NCBI GenBank assembly: GCA_018266375.1
Contig: JAFEAO010000003.1
Span: 367,310 to 431,309 of the forward strand
Direction: 5' to 3'
DNA: 64,000 nt
From: Bdellovibrionales bacterium
GTDB lineage: Bacteria; Bdellovibrionota; UBA1018; CAIMNF01
Below are positions 57,573-64,000 of the stretch, piece after piece. The notes beneath the pieces were generated by a model that did not search any database, was not told the origin of the DNA, and saw only the letters and a list, made by a program, of their open reading frames with translations. The position numbers and the translations under genes are program-made. Within the stretch, counting starts at the first letter, position 1. The number at the start of each line of letters is the position of its first letter.

Positions 57573-59294
57573 ATGTCTCATCTTCCCCCGAATAAAGGTT
57601 CGAAAGTGTTGTCAGCCGCCGTGGTGATGGCGATTCTCGGTTCATCAAGTGCAATGGCGCGTATCGCTCGAGTTGAACCGGGTGTGAACGCCTACAATAC
57701 CGGCACGACGGCTTATCGCACTTACAAAGGCGATTTCTATCGCGGTGACGCTTCTTCGTTTGCAAATCAATCGGATCTCTGGGCGACCAGCGAAGCAAAG
57801 ACCGATAAAGACGAAGGTACGAGCACGGATAAGCTTTATGCCGCTTTGAAGGAAATGGGACTGAGCACCGATAAAGAAATCATCGTCGCGGTATTGGATA
57901 GCGGCGTGGATATCACTCATGAAGACCTGGAGGGACACATCTGGACGAACCCGGGTGAAACCGGTCTCGATGCCAACGGCAAAGATAAGGCGACTAACGG
58001 CAAAGACGACGACGGCGACGGTTTCATCGACGACGTCCACGGTTGGAACTTCATCGGCGCGGTAAAAGACGGCAAAAACGTCAACTCGAAGATGAACACT
58101 CTCGAAAGAACTCGAGAGTATGGCCGTTTGAAAAAATTGGTAGCCGCAGGTTCATTGCCCGCGACTGACGCTTACTACCTTGCCGTAAAGAATAACTACG
58201 AAACGACGATCGGCAACTATCCGGGTTGCGAAGATACGGAATTCCGCGCTTCTGACTTGATCGGCGACAAGGAAGAAGAGCTCCAAGCGGTTTGCGCCTC
58301 CGACTCGATGAAGGGTTCAACAAGCTGTTTGCAAACCAGCTACGGTAACAACGACGTCGGTGGACACGATGCCGATGGCAAAGTGATGGATTCTCACGGA
58401 ACCCACGTGGCGGGCATCATCGCCGCTGTTCGTGACAACGAAAAAGGGATTCAAGGCCAAGCGACCAACGTTAAAATTATGCCGATCCGCGCGGTTCCGG
58501 GTTGCGACGAGCGTGACAAGGATATTGCAAACGGAATTCGCTTTGCAGTCGATCATGGCGCGAAAGTTATCAACATGAGCTTCGGTAAAAACTTCTCTCC
58601 TCACAAGGATTGGGTCGATGCCGCTGTCGCTTACGCTCAATCAAAGGGCGTATTGCTTGTTCATGCTGCGGGTAACGAAGGCTCAAGCAACGAAGGCTCC
58701 CGCTCGATGATCGAAACTCGCATGGGTAACTTCCCGAACCAATTCCACTTCGATGCCGAAGGCAAGCCGACTGAGGTTGCAGCTAACTGGATTGAAGTCG
58801 GTGCTTCTACCCGTCACGATCACGAGTACGTCGATTACCGTTATGGTCCGGTCACATTGGCTGCTCCATTTTCGAACTATGGCAAGACCGCGGTTGATTT
58901 GTTTGCTCCAGGTTTTACCGTGAAGTCTTCGATCCCAGGCAATCAATACGCCTCTTATGACGGCACATCGATGGCTTCTCCTGAAACTGCGGGAGTTGCA
59001 GCCCTACTGATGAGTATTTTTCCGGAAGCAAATTACGCGTCTATTCGCAAAGCGATGATCATGAATACTTCTCCGTACGCGGGACTGACTGTAAGAAAGC
59101 CGATGTCAGACGCGGAGCAAGCGGCGTTTATGCAAGCAACTGAAGATGCGATCGCTGCCAAGAAAACTCCTCCAAAAGTACCGATGATTCTTTTCACTGA
59201 GCTTTCGGCTTCAGGCGGCATCGTGAACGCCTACGAAGCGGCCAAAGCTTTGAAGGCGGAGCGTTCTGCAGGCGCGGCTCGGGCGAGTCTCTGA
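57573..59294 (+). CDS. secreted subtilisin-like (S8) serine protease
   Basis: 573 residues from ATG 57573 (AGGAG 8 bases upstream); signal peptide ends at about AMA. The S8 triad is complete: D109 in AVLDSGVDITHEDL, H275 in DSHGTHVAGIIAA, S466 in YDGTSMASPETAGVAALL, with the oxyanion asparagine in HAAGNEG. Between Asp and His lie 166 residues, several times the usual spacing; the insert contains a Ca-site-like NGKDDDGDGFIDD stretch and a Cys-bearing helical part. The frame is open 240 bp upstream, but that region holds the promoter. Confidence 0.92.
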   Translation: MSHLPPNKGSKVLSAAVVMAILGSSSAMARIARVEPGVNAYNTGTTAYRTYKGDFYRGDASSFANQSDLWATSEAKTDKDEGTSTDKLYAALKEMGLSTDKEIIVAVLDSGVDITHEDLEGHIWTNPGETGLDANGKDKATNGKDDDGDGFIDDVHGWNFIGAVKDGKNVNSKMNTLERTREYGRLKKLVAAGSLPATDAYYLAVKNNYETTIGNYPGCEDTEFRASDLIGDKEEELQAVCASDSMKGSTSCLQTSYGNNDVGGHDADGKVMDSHGTHVAGIIAAVRDNEKGIQGQATNVKIMPIRAVPGCDERDKDIANGIRFAVDHGAKVINMSFGKNFSPHKDWVDAAVAYAQSKGVLLVHAAGNEGSSNEGSRSMIETRMGNFPNQFHFDAEGKPTEVAANWIEVGASTRHDHEYVDYRYGPVTLAAPFSNYGKTAVDLFAPGFTVKSSIPGNQYASYDGTSMASPETAGVAALLMSIFPEANYASIRKAMIMNTSPYAGLTVRKPMSDAEQAAFMQATEDAIAAKKTPPKVPMILFTELSASGGIVNAYEAAKALKAERSAGAARASL

Positions 59295-59333
59295 TCGACA
59301 TACACTGGTATTAATGCTAGGATTTTTCGCCTG

Positions 59334-60677
59334 ATGGTCTACTTCCAGTCTCTCACCAAATCTGAGCTCGCCGAGATGCTCTTGCCCCTGTCACGGGTCA
59401 AAGAGGAGAGAGAATTGCGCGATCATCCGGAGCTCGCGGCCGAACTCGGGCCAAAGATCGAAAAGAAAAAGCAGAAACAGGCCGAGCTTCGCGCGAAGCA
59501 GATTTTCCATTGGGCCTATCAGCGCTACGTTCTCGATTTCGATCAGATGTCGGATCTCGCCAAAGACGTTCGTGAGTTTTTGAAGCAAAACATCACGATG
59601 TTCCGTTTGCAGGAGACATACGCCAAGCAGTCGGACGACGGCACTTATAAGTTTTTGTGGAATTTAGGCGACAACAAAACCATCGAGTCGGTCATCATTC
59701 CTGCCGCGCTCAAAGAAAAAGCCCGCCACGAAGTCGACGAAGCCTTTGCCGAAGTCTCGCGCGAGAAACGCGCGCAGCCGTCAGTGCCACTCACCAAGAG
59801 TAAGCTCTTTGCAGGCCCAGCGGTCAAAGACGTCGAACTCGACGAAGACACCTGGGCTCGCTTGACCGCGTGCGTGTCCTCACAAGTGGGCTGCGCGATG
59901 GCGTGCAGGTTTTGTCTCACCGGCGTACAGGGCCTGGACCGTTCACTCGGGGTACACGAGGTTGTGACTCAGATTCACGAGCTTCGAATGCGTGCGCCGA
60001 TCACCAACATCGTCTTTATGGGAATGGGTGAGCCTCTCCATAACGTCGCCAACATCGCTAAGGCTTGTCAGATCCTTCTCGACGAAGACGGAATGAATTT
60101 TTCTAAACGTAAAGTGACCGTTTCGACCTCGGGCCTCGTACCCGGGATCGAAGAGCTTTACTCCAAGACCGACGTGTCGCTCGCGATCTCGTTGAACGCA
60201 TCGAACGACGAGCAGCGCTCTCAAATCATGCCGGTCAACAAAAAATGGCCGATCGCGAAACTTCTTGATGCTTGTCGCGCGGTCGATCTCGGGCCTCATC
60301 GCCGGATTACGTTCGAGTACGTGCTCTTGAAAGATTTTAACGACACAGCCGAAGACGCTCATCGCGTAGCCAAACTTCTCAGAGGTATCCCGTCGAAGGT
60401 CAATATTATCCCGTTTAACGAGCACTCGGGCTCGGATTTTAAGCGTCCGTCGGACGAGACCGTGATGGCGTTCCAAAAAATCCTCATTCAAGCGGGTTAC
60501 ACCGCTACCGTCCGTATCTCGCGCGGTCGCGACATCTTGGCGGCGTGCGGACAATTGCGTTCTTTGTTTGGAACCGCTCGCGGAACCGAGAAACATCGCG
60601 ATTTCCAGGCGCCGGGCGCGGTGGCGTCGGTTACTAACGCTTCGCTAGAAGCGTCCCATCTTCAGGGAGGTATTTGA
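59334..60677 (+). CDS. rlmN: 23S rRNA (adenine-2503-C2)-methyltransferase
   Basis: Radical-SAM enzyme that methylates A2503 of 23S rRNA (and A37 of some tRNAs). The cluster cysteines are C187, C191 and C194 in CAMACRFC; the two further functional cysteines are visible as C180 in TACVSSQVGC and C405 in ILAACGQLRS. GMGEPLHN is the SAM-binding motif. At 447 aa it is longer than usual (about 350-390), from an added ~40-residue segment before the catalytic core and a C-terminal tail. Its last 16 bp overlap the convergent gene. Confidence 0.95.
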   Translation: MVYFQSLTKSELAEMLLPLSRVKEERELRDHPELAAELGPKIEKKKQKQAELRAKQIFHWAYQRYVLDFDQMSDLAKDVREFLKQNITMFRLQETYAKQSDDGTYKFLWNLGDNKTIESVIIPAALKEKARHEVDEAFAEVSREKRAQPSVPLTKSKLFAGPAVKDVELDEDTWARLTACVSSQVGCAMACRFCLTGVQGLDRSLGVHEVVTQIHELRMRAPITNIVFMGMGEPLHNVANIAKACQILLDEDGMNFSKRKVTVSTSGLVPGIEELYSKTDVSLAISLNASNDEQRSQIMPVNKKWPIAKLLDACRAVDLGPHRRITFEYVLLKDFNDTAEDAHRVAKLLRGIPSKVNIIPFNEHSGSDFKRPSDETVMAFQKILIQAGYTATVRISRGRDILAACGQLRSLFGTARGTEKHRDFQAPGAVASVTNASLEASHLQGGI

Positions 60678-62419
60678 GACGGCGTCGGTGTCGGAATGCG
60701 TTTCCAAGTTTTGCCGTTCAACTCCGGTCCGTCGATCGGCTTCGCGCCGAGCTCAAGCTCTTCGAGGATTGGAGAATCATAACCCTCATGAGGGCGCGCC
60801 CAAGGATTCGGGAACGGGATACCCACTGATTTCTTGAACCCGCGCTGAACTTTCTTGAGGTCGTTAAACGCGTCTTCACTCAATGTCTCAATCTTGAGAT
60901 GGTATTTGTTTTCGTATTCGGTATAAGTGCTGAAGTTTTCAACCGGACGCTTGATCGCCTCTTCCGCCCATTCCGGATCTTGCTGCATTTTTTTGAATGC
61001 GTCGGTCAGACCTTCTTTTGAACCTTTTTTATACGCGTTGTTCAACTCGTCCATTTTTTCTTTTGGAGGACGAGGGTCTTTCGGCTTTGTAGGCGAGTTG
61101 CCGTTTTTATCGCCGCTTGGCTCTTTAGCTCCGCCATTCCCTTCCGGAGTTTTTTTGCGTATGGCTTTAACGACGACCGGTGCAAGCGTTTTTACATCCG
61201 GCTTGGAAGCGGTTTGCTTTTTCCTGTCGTCTTTTTTATTGTACTTGTCTTGGTCGTGAGTGCCGTCGTCGTCGAGGACGTAGAGGTAATCGACTTGTGA
61301 CTTGCAAATCAACTTTTGGTCCGAGCTCGAGTTCGCGTAGCGATACTTGCCGTTATATTCTTTGCCTGCTCCATCCATCTCGTCGAGGAAGTCGATTTCT
61401 TCCTGGCCCCAGTAAGTTTTGCCGCGATAGCGCATAGGCAGGGTGACGATGGTTTGTTTGTCACGCGGATTAAAGGTGTCGATCGAGATGCCGCCGCCGG
61501 CGAAATCACCGTTACGCTCAATGATGAACTGAGTATCGGAACCGTTTTTAGGGGTGAGCCAAGCAGTGACGGATTTATTGTTCAACTCGCCGACCATTTC
61601 GTAGCGGATCGGGGCCCAAACAATAGACGGTTGTCCTGTTTTTTGGTTGATAAAGGGTATGGAGGCCTGAACTTCATAGATATCGAATTTAATTTTTGCG
61701 TTTACAAGTAGTGCCGAGGTGTTTTCGCACGTGAAGCGAGGGCGAAAGCGGCGGCCGGCATCGTCGAACGAGACGCGGGAGATGCGCACGTCACCGTTTT
61801 TATCGAAATACCAGTTTTCACCGAAATCGTTGGAGTCCTCGACGCGTCCTTTATTGAGTTTTCGGATTTTTTCCTGTTCTCCGGGAGAAAGTTTAGCCCA
61901 AGTCGATTCGATTTTAGTGCGGTAAGCGTTCCAGCGCTTTTTCCAGGCGTTGAGTTCGCTTGAGTTGATGCTTTTGTCATCGATGTAGCGAACCGATGCG
62001 GGATCAACGACGAGATATGACGGGCGCCCGAGGCTTGCACGCGCGGAACTTGAAAGCTTGTTCCACTGATCTTTTGCGGCGGCTAGGCTTTTGGCCGAAA
62101 GACCCGGGTTATCGATGTAGTGAAGGGCGTTTTTATCCACGACTTGATAAGGGGCATGTCCAAGCGTCGCCGGATCGATGACATCTTTAGGATCGAGTGA
62201 GTACTTTTTTAGAATTTTTTCTTTGAGGTCGCGAATGACGGCATAAACGTAAGCTTCGCGAGACGTGTTTTTAGCGAGACTTTGGTTTGGGATAAGTTCT
62301 TCTTTAGTCTTTTGCTGTGCTTGCTGTTTAGGCGTGAGATTGCCTTTCGGACCTTGCGCATACGCAGACGCACCTAAAAGGAGACTGGTAGTGATGATCA
62401 ACGAACTTAGTTTAGTCAT
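60662..62419 (-). CDS. secreted protein with two tandem ~44-residue repeats
   Basis: 585 residues from ATG 62419, unknown family. Signal peptide MTKLSSLIITTSLLLGASAYA. Residues ~87-121 and ~131-165 are tandem repeats of the form PxYxVVDxxxxxYIDxxx(9)LxAxKxxWN. A beta-rich central domain follows (~210-370, with DVRISRVSFDDAGRRFRPRFTCEN), then a Lys/Pro/Gly-rich linker (~395-450) and a final helical, proline-ended part. Mature cysteines are few. The 3' end overlaps rlmN by 16 bp. The gene lies downstream of the 41-bp palindrome, and its promoter is probably in 62420-62528. Confidence 0.72.
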   Translation of the reverse strand: MTKLSSLIITTSLLLGASAYAQGPKGNLTPKQQAQQKTKEELIPNQSLAKNTSREAYVYAVIRDLKEKILKKYSLDPKDVIDPATLGHAPYQVVDKNALHYIDNPGLSAKSLAAAKDQWNKLSSSARASLGRPSYLVVDPASVRYIDDKSINSSELNAWKKRWNAYRTKIESTWAKLSPGEQEKIRKLNKGRVEDSNDFGENWYFDKNGDVRISRVSFDDAGRRFRPRFTCENTSALLVNAKIKFDIYEVQASIPFINQKTGQPSIVWAPIRYEMVGELNNKSVTAWLTPKNGSDTQFIIERNGDFAGGGISIDTFNPRDKQTIVTLPMRYRGKTYWGQEEIDFLDEMDGAGKEYNGKYRYANSSSDQKLICKSQVDYLYVLDDDGTHDQDKYNKKDDRKKQTASKPDVKTLAPVVVKAIRKKTPEGNGGAKEPSGDKNGNSPTKPKDPRPPKEKMDELNNAYKKGSKEGLTDAFKKMQQDPEWAEEAIKRPVENFSTYTEYENKYHLKIETLSEDAFNDLKKVQRGFKKSVGIPFPNPWARPHEGYDSPILEELELGAKPIDGPELNGKTWKRIPTPTPSQIPP

Positions 62420-62528
62420 AAAGCCGTATTCCATTGTCGATTGAGGAGAGTGTTGCAACCGCTATGCCTGACCGGCGCAGCACTATAATGGAGTTGGGCT
62501 CAGGTCGTTTTTGCGGGAGCGAACAAGT

Positions 62529-62543
62529 GTCTAAAGGTTAGAC
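62529..62543. promoter_or_regulatory. 15-bp palindrome beside the large inverted repeat
   Basis: GTCTAAAGGTTAGAC has perfect 6-bp arms around AGG. It lies directly against the outer edge of the 41-bp inverted repeat and about 110 bp upstream of the minus-strand secreted-protein gene, so it may be that gene's operator. Confidence 0.4.
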
Positions 62544-62646
62544 GCTGAGGTAACGGGTTCTTTTTGGTTGAGATTTGCGTCATCTACCAAAAGTTAGGGG
62601 TTTGAATGACGCAAATCTCAACCAAAAAGAACCCGTTACCTCAGCG
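62543..62646. repeat. perfect 41-bp inverted repeat with 22-base loop
   Basis: Arms 62543-62583 and 62606-62646 are exact reverse complements; the loop is 62584-62605. The right arm includes the tnaA stop codon and the last codons before it. There is no terminal U-run, and the stem is far longer than intrinsic terminators, so it is not a standard terminator. Confidence 0.85.
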
Positions 62647-64000
62647 CGAACTTTGCCGTGAAGTGACGCAAAAACGGCGGCGCTTCGACGATCCGGTAGC
62701 CCTTGAGCTTGTTCTTGCGTGCGGTAAGTTCTTCGAAGCCTTCTAAGATGTAATCAAAGTGCGATTGCGTGTAAACGCGGCGTGGAAACGCCATCCGCAC
62801 GAGTTCCATGTTGGCTGCTTCCTTAAACATCACACTCCCGATCTCGCAAGAGCGAATACCGTCTTGGAGGTACATCTCACAGGCGAGCGCCTGGCCCGGA
62901 AACTGTTCTTTCGGAATATGCGGAAGGAATTTTGCCGCATCGATGTAAACCGCATGCCCACCGGCCGGGCGAACAGTGGGAACGCCGATTTCGTTCAATC
63001 TACGGCTCATGTAATTTGAGGTCGCGATCCGATAGCGCAAATAATCCTCGGACAGCACTTCTTGCAAACCCACGGCAAGGGCCTCGAGATCGCGCGCGGC
63101 TAAGCCACCGTAAGTCGGGAAGCCTTCGGTCAGGATCAGCTGGTTACGAAGGTCCTGTACCCAATCCGCGCGTTTCAATGCGATGAAGCCGCCGATGTTG
63201 ACGAGGCCGTCTTTCTTAGCGCTCATCATGCAACCGTCGGCGAGATCAAACACGTCGCGCACGATATCCGGAATCTTGCGATCGTTCTGTGCGCCTTCGC
63301 GCGATTTGATAAAGTACGCGTTCTCCGCAAAACGGCACGCGTCCAAAATAAACGGGATGCCGTATTTTTTATAAATCTTCGCGGCGCCATGAATGTTCTC
63401 CAGCGATACGGGTTGTCCGCCGCCGGTGTTATTGGTGATCGTGAGCATGCCGAGCGGGATCTTGTCTTTGAACTCACGACAGAAACTATCGAGACGCGCG
63501 AGATCGATGTTGCCCTTGAACGGATATTCGTTTTCCGGAATCTTGCCTTCGGCGATCACGAGATCAACCGCTTGCGCGCCCATCGCTTCGATGTTGGCGC
63601 GAGTGGTGTCGAAGTGATTGTTCGAAGGAACTTTCATTCCTGGCTTGATCACCATTCCAAACAACAAGCGCTCAGCCGCGCGGCCTTGGTGAGTTGGAAT
63701 CACGTGCTCGTAGCCCGTGATCTTTTGCACGACTTCGCGAAACTTGTGGAACGAGCGTGAGCCCGCGTAGCTTTCATCCGCTACCATCATCGCTGCCCAT
63801 TGCGCCGCTGACATCGCGGTCGTGCCGGAGTCCGTGAGGAAATCAAACGTCACGTGCTCCGACCGAAGCAGAAACAAATTGTAGTGAGCCGCCTTCAGCG
63901 CCTTCTCGCGTTCGGCGCGAGAGAGTTGGGCGAGGGGTTCGATGACTTTGATCTTAAAGGGCTCAATAATAGTTCGCTGGTGTGTCTGACTACTTTTGGT
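62636..64000 (-). CDS. tnaA: tryptophanase, 5' end beyond the window
   Basis: PLP enzyme splitting tryptophan into indole, pyruvate and ammonia. The frame is open to the window edge: upstream of the track-visible portion the minus strand reads IIEPFKIKVIEPLAQLSRAE…HYNLFLLRSEHVTFDFLTDSGT, matching the N-terminus of E. coli TnaA (EPFRIRVIEP), so only about ten residues plus the start codon are missing. The PLP lysine is in MMSAKKDGLVN; GRAAERLLF, NTGGGQPVSLEN and FPTYGGLAARDLEALAVGL are family motifs. The C-terminus LRHFTAKFALR is intact and lies inside the 41-bp palindrome. Tyrosine phenol-lyase is the alternative; indole signalling would follow if it is a true tryptophanase. Confidence 0.9.
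   Translation of the reverse strand, partial: TKSSQTHQRTIIEPFKIKVIEPLAQLSRAEREKALKAAHYNLFLLRSEHVTFDFLTDSGTTAMSAAQWAAMMVADESYAGSRSFHKFREVVQKITGYEHVIPTHQGRAAERLLFGMVIKPGMKVPSNNHFDTTRANIEAMGAQAVDLVIAEGKIPENEYPFKGNIDLARLDSFCREFKDKIPLGMLTITNNTGGGQPVSLENIHGAAKIYKKYGIPFILDACRFAENAYFIKSREGAQNDRKIPDIVRDVFDLADGCMMSAKKDGLVNIGGFIALKRADWVQDLRNQLILTEGFPTYGGLAARDLEALAVGLQEVLSEDYLRYRIATSNYMSRRLNEIGVPTVRPAGGHAVYIDAAKFLPHIPKEQFPGQALACEMYLQDGIRSCEIGSVMFKEAANMELVRMAFPRRVYTQSHFDYILEGFEELTARKNKLKGYRIVEAPPFLRHFTAKFALR

Noticed and set aside
1..64000. CRISPR array or defence island
   Set aside because: No regularly spaced direct repeats and no cas, restriction-modification, CBASS or similar genes were seen; the only accessory segment is the 2.3-kb tRNA-Cys remnant.

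Overview
The window is ordinary chromosomal DNA from a Gram-negative bacterium with dense, mostly short-spaced genes. An LPS-assembly lipoprotein (LptE type), an OmpA-type lipoprotein, an outer-membrane barrel candidate and many lipobox or signal-peptide proteins indicate a diderm. MotA/MotB behind a sigma-28-like promoter indicate flagellar motility. Many secreted hydrolases, amino-acid catabolism genes (tryptophanase, homogentisate dioxygenase, isovaleryl-CoA-dehydrogenase-like) and several lineage-restricted secreted proteins fit the Bdellovibrionota and relatives. That placement is an inference from gene content, not a measured phylogeny.

Layout. 1-6.4 kb: deoC faces away from an RNase E/G-prmA-hypothetical operon; the region between carries a tandem 27-bp operator-like repeat. 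6.4-11.3 kb: an M19-type dipeptidase, an oligopeptide-binding protein and thrS. 11.4-14.5 kb: a secreted HExxH protein, then a c-di-GMP/two-component trio (HD-GYP, CheY-like receiver, PilZ). 14.5-26.8 kb: cell-envelope genes, namely an OM barrel candidate with a 1.4-kaa lipoprotein metalloprotease, a 2OG-Fe(II) oxygenase-like protein, an Ig/OmpA lipoprotein, an acyltransferase-SDR pair and a trypsin-like lipoprotein. 26.8-37.4 kb: nth-hmgA, two secreted unknowns, motAB, a LysR regulator, a thioesterase, an HI0933 flavoprotein, a secreted HNH nuclease and a PhnA-domain protein.

37.45-39.72 kb is the one clearly accessory segment. It is bounded by a perfect 17-bp direct repeat, one copy overlapping the 3' end of tRNA-Cys. 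It holds a small lipoprotein gene, two head-to-head truncated IS3-type transposase remnants with matching terminal sequences, and a truncated tyrosine recombinase. I read it as a decayed tRNA-integrated element.

39.9-64 kb: SpoIID, DsbD-like thioredoxin, DedA, glutathione peroxidase, methyltransferase, nadB, a large Cache-type membrane sensor without a recognised output domain, alr, an MlaF-like ATPase, DciA-like, LptE-like, a degenerate phosphoesterase, a GT-C glycosyltransferase, a degenerate ApbE lipoprotein, acyl-CoA dehydrogenase, a subtilase, rlmN, a secreted protein with tandem repeats, and tnaA running off the window edge. A perfect 41-bp inverted repeat begins inside the last codons of tnaA.

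No CRISPR array, rRNA, toxin-antitoxin pair or recognisable defence operon was seen. The best candidates for undescribed biology are the tRNA-Cys element, the 41-bp palindrome, the tandem operator upstream of the RNase E/G gene, and several secreted or sensor proteins of unknown family.
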